DNA of 64,000 nucleotides from an uncultured Candidatus Saccharibacteria bacterium (GTDB lineage Bacteria; Patescibacteria; Saccharimonadia; Saccharimonadales; UBA4665): contig CAMLQK010000001.1 of NCBI GenBank assembly GCA_946482285.1, positions 620,001 through 684,000 on the forward strand, read 5' to 3'. Position numbers and translations under genes: made by a program. This document shows, one piece after another, positions 43,444 through 51,203 of this stretch. How positions within the stretch are numbered: the stretch's first letter is position 1; every line of letters starts with the position of its first letter. The notes beneath the pieces were generated by a model. It was not told the DNA's origin and ran no database searches. It was given only the letters and a program-made list of their open reading frames with translations.

Positions 43444-44340
43444 ATGAGAAAACACACAGAAATGTTGCGCGACCCTCGCGCCTATATGGAATCTATTGGA
43501 AAAGAAGATGGTGGCCGCCGGCGAATGTTTGACGCCCTACAAGATGATGGCCGCGACGCTGTAGTGCGCGTTTGTTTTAGTGTGCCCGACCGCCATCCGC
43601 CGTTGCGGGCGCTCGGATATTTTGCAGCGGCTGCACATGTGGCACAGAAATACCTGCCACAGGCACAGCTCCAGTTTGTAGCAACTGTCCATGCCAATGC
43701 GCGCATCAATAATGTGCCACTTGACCAAGCCAAAAAAGGCGCTTGGTTGTTGTTCGACATGGCCTCACGCTTTACGGGAATCACCCCAAACGATGTAGAT
43801 GTAGTATACGGCTTTGACACGGCAGCTCCGCCAGAAGTCCCGATGCACCGTATTATACCGATCATGCGCAACGAGACGATTTCCAAGCATCTTGCCCGGA
43901 GCGCGTCGCGTCGTAAGGCGCACTATGCGGAATACTTGGGCGCCCATCTGGTGCTGCATGATGTGGTTAATGTCGTTGATCCAGTATTGCGCAGTTCACC
44001 CGTTGCCGAAGCAAAAACGCTTATAAGCATTGGCGCCCAGTCTGAGCGTGCATTCTACACGGCCAGGCATATATGCCGAAGCGCTCCTTCCTTTGATATC
44101 CCTGGTATGGTCGAATCCACGGCGCAGCTGTTCACGCGGCACGTCTATCCACCATACGCTTATTTGCGCCACGGAGTTGAAGGTGGGTATGACCCTCCAC
44201 TTATAACACGCGACTCTGTGCGGCAGCTTGAGGTAGCGGCTCCCGATCCGTTTTCTCCGACCGCAAGTATCCTGCGGGATTTGCTGTACGTGCAAGACTG
44301 TCTTCAGGGGTCGGAGGAGAGAGGGTTCCTTCTAGCATAG
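43444..44340 (+). CDS. hypothetical soluble protein
   Basis: A 298-residue protein without signal peptide or helices. The first half (VCFSVPDRHPPLRALGYFAAAAHVAQKYLPQ, LQFVATVHANARINN) suggests an alpha/beta nucleotide-binding-like fold, and HRIIPIMRNETISKHLARS resembles loops of HUP-type proteins, but no catalytic motif is certain. ATG 43444 has no strong SD. It begins 22 bases after the dapA relic. Confidence 0.55.
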   Translation: MRKHTEMLRDPRAYMESIGKEDGGRRRMFDALQDDGRDAVVRVCFSVPDRHPPLRALGYFAAAAHVAQKYLPQAQLQFVATVHANARINNVPLDQAKKGAWLLFDMASRFTGITPNDVDVVYGFDTAAPPEVPMHRIIPIMRNETISKHLARSASRRKAHYAEYLGAHLVLHDVVNVVDPVLRSSPVAEAKTLISIGAQSERAFYTARHICRSAPSFDIPGMVESTAQLFTRHVYPPYAYLRHGVEGGYDPPLITRDSVRQLEVAAPDPFSPTASILRDLLYVQDCLQGSEERGFLLA

Positions 44341-44362
44341 GCGATCGATCTGGGATTGTCTC

Positions 44363-45331
44363 TTACCACTCTTGTGTGAAAAATGGCATATGTTGCTTGT
44401 AGCGCGCAAGTGTACTATCTGCCTTGGACTGGTATTCGGCATGACCTTTTATAATTTTTGCTTTGTAGCCGATATATTGGTAGAGAATACGGCTTAAAAA
44501 GAACAAGGGAAGGCCTTGCTTTTCGACGGCTGTCAGTTTGCGTATAGTCTGGTAAGACTCCAGGAAGACTGGCACAGTATCGCCGTTTTCGCCAAAGATA
44601 CTGTGCCGTGGCGATTCAAAGGCAAACAATAGGGATTTGGCAATATCTTCAATGTAATAGCTTTCGCGGCAGTCACCGAAATCAAAAATTCCGCTTAGCT
44701 TGCCATCCTTGAATTTCATGTTTTCCCACATGATATCACCGTGGATAACGCCGCGAGGCAGGGCCGTGAGGTTGCACTGTGCAAGGAGAGCCTGGTATAG
44801 GTTGGCGGCTTCAATGATGTCGGCATCGGGTGTTCCAAATTCACCAGCCTCAAACCGACGGATACGCTCATTTGTCATGTCGAGTATTGTACCCGGCCAC
44901 GACCGGGGTTTAGGGAAGGTAAAACCTGTAACCATAAGGTGCATATGTGCCATTGTTTGGGCAATTTGCGTAGCCATGACTTCTGTAAAAAACTGCGGCG
45001 AATTACCATCCACATAGTCCATTACCGTATAATATTGGCCCTCTGGTGATTTTTCGTATAACCTATTTGACTTCGAACGAAATAGCTTTGGCACGGGGAT
45101 ATTGTTGTTGTAGCAAAAGCTCATAAACGCTATTTCGTCGGCTATATCATCTTTGGAATGTGCACCCATGTAGCCATGGGTGTCGCCCCATATCCGTACT
45201 ATGACTTTATTGCTTGGCATGGTAACCAAGGCTGTGATGTTTTCTTTACCCTGAGTCATGAGTTTAAAGGAATTTACCCTGGGAGTATCGAAGAAATTGC
45301 CAAGAAGAACAGTTATAGTCTCAATTGTCAT
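44363..45331 (-). CDS. APH-family phosphotransferase (homoserine-kinase-II-like)
   Basis: A 322-residue kinase-like fold protein. The Brenner motif VIHGDIMWENM holds catalytic Asp and Asn, and IFDFGD is the DFG-like metal motif; MDYVDGNSP lies at the hinge. Such enzymes phosphorylate small hydroxyl compounds (homoserine, choline, sugars, aminoglycosides). Substrate not decidable. TATAGT ends six bases before the ATG, leaderless. The 260-base gap 45332-45591 holds this promoter and that of the next gene and no convincing gene. Confidence 0.82.
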   Translation of the reverse strand: MTIETITVLLGNFFDTPRVNSFKLMTQGKENITALVTMPSNKVIVRIWGDTHGYMGAHSKDDIADEIAFMSFCYNNNIPVPKLFRSKSNRLYEKSPEGQYYTVMDYVDGNSPQFFTEVMATQIAQTMAHMHLMVTGFTFPKPRSWPGTILDMTNERIRRFEAGEFGTPDADIIEAANLYQALLAQCNLTALPRGVIHGDIMWENMKFKDGKLSGIFDFGDCRESYYIEDIAKSLLFAFESPRHSIFGENGDTVPVFLESYQTIRKLTAVEKQGLPLFFLSRILYQYIGYKAKIIKGHAEYQSKADSTLARYKQHMPFFTQEW

Positions 45332-45591
45332 GTAGACACTATACTACGGTTGTATGGTGTGATAAAGGTTCGCGGACTAGCAGCAAAGGATGTATACAAA
45401 GCTGCCAAAACTTCCCATTACCTTAAGACGGACTTTAACCTGTCTGCATATGGTTTCCGTTCTTTCGAACTGACAAACTTTTTATGATCGTGGTTTTGAT
45501 AGAGTTTGTCGTTTTTATAACGAGGGTAGATAGTGTACCAATTCTGGCGACTAGAACGAGACTATGACATAACCTATAATTAAAAGTGACA

Positions 45592-45927
45592 ATGGAAATA
45601 CTCAAAAACAGCAATTATCTTATACTTTTCTTCGTTGAAATCGCAATGTTGTACAACTTCGCCGTCTGGGGCTTTACGCTCAAAGCGCCAATTGCCGTGC
45701 GCTTTCTTGCCGGACTAGGCGTACCTTGTGCGGTAATTGCGCTATGGGCGATGTTCTTTTCGCCCGACCCAGCCCTGAACCTGCCGCAGCCCTGGAATGC
45801 AATAGGGGAGTATACCTTATTTAGTTTATCGGCCCTCGCCGTCGCCAGCGCCGGCCGCACAAAATGGGCAAGCGTATTCCTGCTGGCGGCAATTGCGTCC
45901 GAAACAATTGCTCTTATATGGAAGTAA
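45592..45927 (+). CDS. YrdB/DUF2568-like membrane protein
   Basis: A 111-residue protein with four helices. The pattern FFVEIAMLYNFAVWGF then AVRFLAGLGVPCAVIALWAMFFSP fits the YrdB (DUF2568) family of unknown function. TATAAT at 45575-45580 ends eleven bases before the ATG with no SD, giving a near-leaderless mRNA. Confidence 0.75.
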   Translation: MEILKNSNYLILFFVEIAMLYNFAVWGFTLKAPIAVRFLAGLGVPCAVIALWAMFFSPDPALNLPQPWNAIGEYTLFSLSALAVASAGRTKWASVFLLAAIASETIALIWK

Positions 45928-46022
45928 CCCCAGGGTGAGTAGCTAGAAAGTTGCCTATTCATCACAACAAAGCCGCAATTGAGAAATGCGAAATAATTCA
46001 AGAGAGCGCTATAATATAGGGC

Positions 46023-46541
46023 ATGAAGTCTCTACTTATAGCCTTATCTGGTCTACCTTTTTCTGGAAAGTCAACACTGGCAAAATATCTAGCAGCATCA
46101 CTTGACCTTCCCGTTGTAAGCTACGATAACGATATCTACGCAAAGCATAAACACGAAGTTCCAGCAGGCACATCGCCAGCCGAGGAGTTTGAAATGGTGC
46201 AGGCGATTGCTCGACAGCTCATCGCCAAAAAGCTCACAGCAGGTCAATCTTTCATTTATGATGACCTGGGCCTTCAGAAGGAGGAGCGAGAAAGTATCCG
46301 TAAGGTTGCTGAGGATTGCGGCGCTCGCTATGTCTTACTCTTTCTCGACACTCCGCTAAGTACCATAGAACAACGGCGCAAAAATAATAATCATTCCAAC
46401 ATACGCGGTCATATTAAAGACGAAAAAATGGCGCTCAATATTTCTTTGCTTGAAAAACCAGACTCAGATGAGCAGGCGATTATAGTTCGCCCAGAGATGT
46501 CGCTGGATCACATTATTACCGTAATACGTTCACAAAAGTAA
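46023..46541 (+). CDS. small P-loop kinase
   Basis: A 172-residue AAA_33-type kinase: Walker A SGLPFSGKST at residues 9-18, VSYDNDIYA after strand 2, FIYDDLGL, and an arginine-rich lid (STIEQRRKNNNHSNIRGH). Family members phosphorylate small molecules, often as resistance or salvage enzymes. TATAAT (46010-46015) ends seven bases before the ATG, without SD. The APH-like gene follows after one base, so the two are an operon. Confidence 0.82.
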   Translation: MKSLLIALSGLPFSGKSTLAKYLAASLDLPVVSYDNDIYAKHKHEVPAGTSPAEEFEMVQAIARQLIAKKLTAGQSFIYDDLGLQKEERESIRKVAEDCGARYVLLFLDTPLSTIEQRRKNNNHSNIRGHIKDEKMALNISLLEKPDSDEQAIIVRPEMSLDHIITVIRSQK

Positions 46542-46542
46542 T

Positions 46543-47460
46543 ATGGATTCTACGTTTAAAGCATTCCTTCAAGATAGTATTGGTGAGCTTATCCAATCAA
46601 TTACACCCATAAAGGGTGGCGAGGTAAATCAAACATTCCTCATAGCCACTGCTGCACATAAGTACGTAGTCCGAATAAATTCTATCGATGAGCTTCCACG
46701 ATTCCAAAAAGAGCAATGGTGTATAGAAAAAGCCATAAAGCTCGGGGTAAAAAGTTCACCTGTTTTAGCAATCGGCAGCTTTAACGATACTGCTTTCATG
46801 CTTATCGAATTTATTCCCGGTAAACGCGGAGACCAATTAAAAACCGACGCTCAGACTATATGGCACACGCTAGGATCATACGCGCAAAAGATTCATTCTA
46901 TCGGGTCGTCAAGAGGTTTTGGCGAGAAGCTTGAAGATATCCAACACGGAGGACTAGAGGCCTGGCGGCAATATCTTGCATATAATATCTCGAGCCTTGG
47001 TAACAACGATCAGCTGATCCATAAAAGTATCCTCACTCTAGAGCAGTCTAAAAGACTAAGAATTTATTTTGAGGAATTGCAGCAAACAAGACTGGAATTT
47101 GGCCTAAGCCACGGTGACATATCACTCCTCAATGCAATTGTGGCAAATGACGGGCTGCATCTAATAGATTGGGGCTCGGCCGAGAACCATGTCGTTCCTC
47201 ATTATGACCTTGGGGTTATATTGACCGACAGCCTTTATGAAGATTCCGAAGATTTTAAGGCCGTCCTGGCTGGCTACGGTCTAACGATGAACGCTTACGA
47301 TGGGATCAAGAAAGAAGTTAAATCGTTAATGTTGCTCATTGCAACCGACAAAGTGCGATGGGCTATCGATCGCAACCCTGCAAGATTAGAGTCTGCTGTT
47401 ACGCATTTTAATAAAGTGTATAGATGGAAAACGGAAGATGTTTCGCCTCTTACGCCCTAA
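46543..47460 (+). CDS. aminoglycoside-phosphotransferase-fold kinase
   Basis: A 305-residue APH-family protein with FGLSHGDISLLNAIV (catalytic Asp and Asn) and LHLIDWGSAE (metal site), plus an N-lobe with GGEVNQTFLI and a lysine-less KYVVRIN strand. It begins one base after the P-loop kinase stop; the pairing of two small-molecule kinases suggests a common substrate or salvage pathway, but the substrate is unknown. Ends before a strong terminator. Confidence 0.83.
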   Translation: MDSTFKAFLQDSIGELIQSITPIKGGEVNQTFLIATAAHKYVVRINSIDELPRFQKEQWCIEKAIKLGVKSSPVLAIGSFNDTAFMLIEFIPGKRGDQLKTDAQTIWHTLGSYAQKIHSIGSSRGFGEKLEDIQHGGLEAWRQYLAYNISSLGNNDQLIHKSILTLEQSKRLRIYFEELQQTRLEFGLSHGDISLLNAIVANDGLHLIDWGSAENHVVPHYDLGVILTDSLYEDSEDFKAVLAGYGLTMNAYDGIKKEVKSLMLLIATDKVRWAIDRNPARLESAVTHFNKVYRWKTEDVSPLTP

Positions 47461-47503
47461 AATTTTGGACTTCCTACCTATCTTATATAGCATTCCAAAC
47501 TAC

Positions 47504-47535
47504 AAAAAACCGCCTCATTACGGAGGTGGTTTTTG
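47504..47535. terminator. intrinsic terminator with A/T-rich flanks
   Basis: ACCGCCTC, six-base loop ATTACG, GGAGGTGGT followed by a T-run and preceded by an A-run, so useful to both the kinase operon and the tRNA on the other strand. The stem-loop core CCTCATTACG is reused at 56381-56411. Confidence 0.85.
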
Positions 47536-47548
47536 TACGATAATTTCA

Positions 47549-47622
47549 TGGCTGGGGATGAGGGATTCGAACCCCCGATCATGGGACCAGAACCCACTGC
47601 CTTACCACTTGGCCAATCCCCA
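47549..47622 (-). tRNA. tRNA-Gln (anticodon CTG)
   Basis: Complete cloverleaf on the minus strand: seven-pair acceptor stem TGGGGAT/ATCCCCA, D-arm GCCAAGTGGTAAGGC, anticodon stem GTGGG/CCCAT with loop TTCTGGT (anticodon CTG), T-arm GGGGG-TTCGAAT-CCCTC. Discriminator G and CCA are encoded. The TGGGGA acceptor end is typical of glutamine tRNAs. Confidence 0.95.
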
Positions 47623-47680
47623 ATAACAGATGCATTATAGCAAAGTTTTGGGGCTTTTTCCAGTCTTTGTGTGCTAATTG

Positions 47681-48160
47681 CTATTCACTCCAGGCGTGGC
47701 CATATTTTTCGCTACGCAACAATTCCTCTATGTCAGCCTTTAGCTCACGAATATCGCCATCGTTAAGCGGCTTGAAATTGTCATAAAACCCTGTTTCGCG
47801 ATGGGGTAGCTGTACGGCGTCGCCATATTTTTGGATGATTGCGGTGGTTGCTCTTCCATAGATGTGCATGTGCATACTTGGCCCCTCGGGCTTAAGTACG
47901 CTCCAGTTACCCATGTCCTGGTAATTTATAAGGCCTACGTCAACGCCACGGCGCTTCATCGCTGATTGCAATGCGCTGCCTGCAACCATTGACAGCTTGA
48001 TGTACTCAATGGCCAGTGGTGGCGACAATTGTGTGCGGTCACGTACTGGTACTTTGGGAAATAGGTATAGATGCCCGCCTTCGCTGCGGTCAACGTAGGG
48101 CCGACGGGCAGCTTGGATGTAAAAGTTGTTGGTTTCAAAAACTGGCAGTTGTTGTTTCAT
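47681..48160 (-). CDS. HIT-like protein
   Basis: A 159-residue protein of histidine-triad-like layout: HLYLFPKVPVRDRTQLSP near the N-terminus and GPSMHMHIYGRA in place of HxHxH, with the third histidine replaced by Tyr. Activity as a nucleotide hydrolase is therefore uncertain. TATACT ends six bases before ATG 48160, no SD; the frame continues upstream but through antisense of the divergent gene. Divergent from the LURP-one-like gene across 51 bases. Confidence 0.65.
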   Translation of the reverse strand: MKQQLPVFETNNFYIQAARRPYVDRSEGGHLYLFPKVPVRDRTQLSPPLAIEYIKLSMVAGSALQSAMKRRGVDVGLINYQDMGNWSVLKPEGPSMHMHIYGRATTAIIQKYGDAVQLPHRETGFYDNFKPLNDGDIRELKADIEELLRSEKYGHAWSE

Positions 48161-48211
48161 TCCAGCAGTATACCAGATGCGGCTGTGCGCAAGGTGTGGT
48201 ATCATCGGTGA

Positions 48212-48820
48212 ATGAAACCACGACTTATTGTTGAACAAAAAATCACCCCTTTTGTAAATAAATATACTGTTTTCCAGGCAGATAAGGCAGGCAGCAAGGG
48301 CGACTTGCTGGCCTTGGCACAGCAAAAGCGCATTGCCATAAAGGAAAAGGTTATATTTTACACAGACGAATCAAAGTCTGCTGTTGCCTTTGGCTTTAGA
48401 GCGGAAAAGGTTATGGATGTCCATGGGCGGTATTTTGTGGAAGATGCCGACGGCAAACAGATTGGAGCATTCAAAAAAGACTTTAAGCGCTCGCTGCTTA
48501 GCAGTACGTGGCACATATTGGACGCTAGCGGCCAACCCGTTATCAAGGTTTCTGAAAGCAGCAAAGTACTGGCTGCGATGCGTCGCTTCGGCGGCCTTAT
48601 ACCTTTTGTGGGTGATGTTATCGAAATTATTACACTATTTTTGCGCTACCACTTTGTGTTCAGCGATGCACAAACGGGCGAAGAGATTGGACGCTACCAA
48701 AAGACCACTCTGTTCCGTGACCACTATGTTCTGTCAGTTACCGACGAGGCGTACAGCAAGCAGGATTGGCGGGTGCTTGCTGCGATGGCAGTAGGGCTTG
48801 ATGCACTGCAAAGCCGTTAG
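48212..48820 (+). CDS. LURP-one/scramblase-like tubby-fold protein
   Basis: A 202-residue protein with the repeating beta-strand pattern of LURP-one-related (phospholipid scramblase-like) proteins: FYTDESKSAVAFGFRAEK, YFVEDADGKQIGAFKKDF, WHILDASGQPVIKVSE. A hydrophobic stretch GLIPFVGDVIEIITLFL at about 126-142 could touch membrane. Role unknown. TATCAT ends six bases before the ATG, leaderless. Confidence 0.75.
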   Translation: MKPRLIVEQKITPFVNKYTVFQADKAGSKGDLLALAQQKRIAIKEKVIFYTDESKSAVAFGFRAEKVMDVHGRYFVEDADGKQIGAFKKDFKRSLLSSTWHILDASGQPVIKVSESSKVLAAMRRFGGLIPFVGDVIEIITLFLRYHFVFSDAQTGEEIGRYQKTTLFRDHYVLSVTDEAYSKQDWRVLAAMAVGLDALQSR

Positions 48821-48848
48821 CGGCAGGCATGGGCATAGGCGCTATAGC

Positions 48849-49460
48849 TTAACTGCGGTGCTGGTAAGCGAATATCCAATTGCCAAGTTGCTGCCGGTCA
48901 ATTAATATGCACCTGTTGCTGTCGGCTAGCTGCCGTGCAGCACCGGTGAACTGGCTGTTGGACACCACCATTGCCCGGGTGCACTTGTAGTGATTGAGGG
49001 CGGTGACTGCCTGGCGTACTGATTCTGCCTTGGTCTTGCCACGGTTGCGCTTGATTTGGATGCCCCATTTTTCGCCGTCTTTGTCGGCTATGGCGTCGAT
49101 ACCAAGGTCGTATTTTTCAGTAAGCTTAACATTATGGAACCCCTGGTGCTTCAATAGCTCTGCTACATATTTTTCAAAAACAAAGCCGTCCATAACGTCG
49201 ACGCCAGATAACTGGATGGCCCGCAGTTTCTGGTTCTTGCGGAGTGCTAAAACGCTAATAATTGCCACGCTGGTAGCGACAATCAGCACAAGGGCAGTGG
49301 CCAGTACTGGCAGTACTTGGTCGGACACTTTCATGGCACTGGCGACTAACGCAAAAACACCAATAACCAGCACTGTTAAAAAGAGCTCGTTATTGGTGGT
49401 TTGGCGTTTGCGGTGGTTGTGGTGTTTGGGCCGTCGGCGCTGATGATATTGCTGTGACAT
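48849..49460 (-). CDS. membrane-tethered Mrr-like restriction endonuclease
   Basis: A 203-residue protein: a basic histidine-rich N-terminus, two helices (about residues 26-47 and 50-71), then a PD-(D/E)xK nuclease domain of the Mrr type with GFVFEKYVAELLKHQGF, KYDLGIDAIADKDG and GIQIKR giving the catalytic D and QxK. Membrane-bound Mrr-like nucleases are known but their targets are not. TACAAT ends six bases before ATG 49460. No methylase nearby. Confidence 0.82.
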   Translation of the reverse strand: MSQQYHQRRRPKHHNHRKRQTTNNELFLTVLVIGVFALVASAMKVSDQVLPVLATALVLIVATSVAIISVLALRKNQKLRAIQLSGVDVMDGFVFEKYVAELLKHQGFHNVKLTEKYDLGIDAIADKDGEKWGIQIKRNRGKTKAESVRQAVTALNHYKCTRAMVVSNSQFTGAARQLADSNRCILIDRQQLGNWIFAYQHRS

Positions 49461-49494
49461 GGCTTGATTGTAGCAGATTATGTTTGTGACGGTT

Positions 49495-49552
49495 GGCGCA
49501 GCAAGGGTGGTTCTTGTATGCATGGCATAATGCCGTGCTCCCTTGCTGCGCC
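49495..49552 (-). terminator. long-loop GC-rich terminator of the Gly-rich membrane protein gene
   Basis: GGCGCAGCAAGGG (49495-49507) and CCCTTGCTGCGCC (49540-49552): perfect 13-base arms, 32-base loop that itself contains GGCATAATGCC. It lies just past the stop at 49575. No T-run. Confidence 0.7.
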
Positions 49553-49574
49553 GTCCTGCTGCGGTTTTGTCGCG

Positions 49575-50561
49575 TTAGCTTCCGCAGCCACTTCCTTCTT
49601 GCTCAGAGCGTTCTATCGAACGGATGATGTTCTCTCCGAGTTCCTCCCACCTGATCTTGTAGGTCATGCCTTTGACGGGCATGGGGTTGGTGACGATCTT
49701 GGTATGACCTCCGCCTCCACCTCCGTAGCCGCCTTTGGGGCCGCTGCCCTTGCCGCCACCAGAGCTGCCGCTTCCACTGACGTGGACATAGTGCTTGATG
49801 TCCTGGATGAATGGGCCGTCAGGTGTGTCGATGACGTATGTCTGCCGTGTTTTGACGACGTTGCAGACGGTAATGGTGCTGGTGTGGATTGGGCCAGGGC
49901 CGGGTAGCTCGTCGCTGCCAGTGACGTGGAGGATGAAAGCGACCGCGGCACCGATCCCAACGATAAAGCAGAGGGTCCCAGTTATAGCCAGGCTGCCTTT
50001 GCCGACGTTGAGCAGGTCAACCTTGATAACTTTCGGTTCACGGGGCTTTTTGGGTGCCCGCGGAGTCATGGCCTGGTACGCCTTGAGGATGTCTTTCTCG
50101 CTGCTGAGCTTGCCCTCCGACCATTGACTGATCAGAAAGTAGCCCTTGCTGAGCTCCCCGAAGTCGACGACACCAACGATGAGGTGCTCGTCGCCGAGGG
50201 TCGACCAGATTTCGATGTTTGAGCGTTCAGCAGGCGATCCCTTGCTCGTCGTAGGGGCGAATGCCAGGCTGTTGGCGGCGCTGAGCCGGTCGTTGCTGGC
50301 GAGCTCCGGCAACTGGTGCGGGAACTCGATGGCGCGGACGGTTTGGCTGAACACGGCACGGTATGCGGGATAGCGGTCGCTGTCCAAGTGCTCGAAGGCA
50401 CCAGAGATTTCAGCGATGCGGCGCTCCCGGAACAGGTGTTGTGCCTGGATGTCGTAACCAGCGGTTCGGTTGTGTTCAATCTGCTCCCGCTGGCTGGTGA
50501 GGCCGATGGTCAGGGACTCCAGGGCTGCGTTACCGCGGATGAAGGAACGGTAGTTGGACAT
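49575..50561 (-). CDS. GC-rich single-pass membrane protein with Gly-rich outside region
   Basis: A 328-residue protein with the same G/C-ending codons as the 27.8-31.7 kb genes. Residues 1-170 are soluble (NYRSFIRGNAALESLTIGL, LFRERRIAEISGAFEHLD, HLIVGVVDFGELSKGYFLIS), a basic stretch PRAPKKPREPKVIKV precedes one helix at about 190-214, and the outside part has two cysteines (VCNVV and the final GCGS) and a long Gly/Ser-rich linker. No family recognised. A promoter TTGCAA-N17-TAGAAT (50604-50632) is AT-rich; GGAAGG before the ATG is followed at once by CCTTCC, so the SD can be paired. Confidence 0.7.
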   Translation of the reverse strand: MSNYRSFIRGNAALESLTIGLTSQREQIEHNRTAGYDIQAQHLFRERRIAEISGAFEHLDSDRYPAYRAVFSQTVRAIEFPHQLPELASNDRLSAANSLAFAPTTSKGSPAERSNIEIWSTLGDEHLIVGVVDFGELSKGYFLISQWSEGKLSSEKDILKAYQAMTPRAPKKPREPKVIKVDLLNVGKGSLAITGTLCFIVGIGAAVAFILHVTGSDELPGPGPIHTSTITVCNVVKTRQTYVIDTPDGPFIQDIKHYVHVSGSGSSGGGKGSGPKGGYGGGGGGHTKIVTNPMPVKGMTYKIRWEELGENIIRSIERSEQEGSGCGS

Positions 50562-50603
50562 GGGAAGGACCTTCCGCTGAACTGAAGGGGCGTGGACCTA
50601 TAT

Positions 50604-50632
50604 ATTCTAACATTTTTATAGGTTTTTTGCAA
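50604..50632 (-). promoter_or_regulatory. promoter of the Gly-rich membrane protein gene
   Basis: Minus strand TTGCAA (50627-50632), 17-base spacer, TAGAAT (50604-50609), within a short AT-rich island. The leader then carries GGAAGG-T-CCTTCC, a self-complementary block covering the SD. Confidence 0.6.
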
Positions 50633-50651
50633 ATAGTAGCAGAGAGGGGAG

Positions 50652-50703
50652 GTGCGGACAGGAAGAGGGAAATATCTGGTTTGGTGGCCAGCCCTGTCCG
50701 CAC
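50652..50703 (-). terminator. long-loop GC-rich terminator of the small membrane protein gene
   Basis: GTGCGGACAGG (50652-50662) and CCTGTCCGCAC (50693-50703), perfect 11-base arms, 30-base loop, no T-run, 46 bases past the stop at 50750. Confidence 0.7.
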
Positions 50704-50749
50704 TGATGCAGGCATTGCAGCCGGCATATCCCACCCACATCAAAGAACC

Positions 50750-51091
50750 TCAACTTTGGGTCGTTTCTAGGCCAACAAGTAGCCCGAGGAGGCTGAGGGT
50801 CCAGATGGCAGGCACAAGTACAGTGGCCAGCTTGACCAAGTCGCCGACACGAGCGCTGCGCATGCCTGGAAGAATCCTGTCTCGGTATACAAGGGTCAGC
50901 AGAACTGCAACCAGCCAACAGGCCATGCACAGTGCTGCGGCACTCAGCAGTGACTCGATGTCTCCTGCATAGGCGCCAATAACCGGCGCGGCCAAAGCTG
51001 CGGCGGCCAACAGCAACGCGATGTAACCCATGAGGGTCCCGATGGCCCTCGAAATGTTGTGGGAGAGCTTGTTCTTGCGGTGCGGTGCCAT
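50750..51091 (-). CDS. GC-rich small membrane protein
   Basis: A 113-residue protein with three hydrophobic segments (about residues 14-42, 50-66 and 87-107), a basic N-terminus (MAPHRKNKLSHN) and a short arginine-containing loop (YRDRILPGMRSARVG). Codon use matches the GC-rich accessory genes. GGAG five bases before the ATG; promoter TTGACC-N16-TATAAT (51130-51157). No family recognised. Confidence 0.65.
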   Translation of the reverse strand: MAPHRKNKLSHNISRAIGTLMGYIALLLAAAALAAPVIGAYAGDIESLLSAAALCMACWLVAVLLTLVYRDRILPGMRSARVGDLVKLATVLVPAIWTLSLLGLLVGLETTQS

Positions 51092-51129
51092 GGGGACTCC
51101 AGGATTTTGGGGTGGATGGAACGTATGTA

Positions 51130-51157
51130 TTATATACGCATAACGCTTATGGTCAAA
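51130..51157 (-). promoter_or_regulatory. promoter of the small GC-rich membrane protein gene
   Basis: Minus strand TTGACC (51152-51157), 16-base spacer, TATAAT (51130-51135). The -10 box lies inside CGTAT...ATACG. The AT-rich 51.12-51.20 kb block also serves the P-type ATPase gene on the other strand. Confidence 0.6.
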
Positions 51158-51203
51158 TTAAATTATTCTAAAATATGCATCTGATAAAATAAACATAAGC
51201 ATT

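Noticed and set aside
45158..45487. A 109-codon plus-strand frame in the gap before the YrdB-like gene
   Set aside because: Half of it is antisense to the APH-like gene's start, it covers that gene's promoter, has no SD or -10 box at a useful distance, and no recognisable domain.
47438..47626. A 62-codon frame across the terminator and tRNA
   Set aside because: It overlaps the end of the kinase gene, the terminator hairpin and the whole tRNA-Gln, so it is chance.
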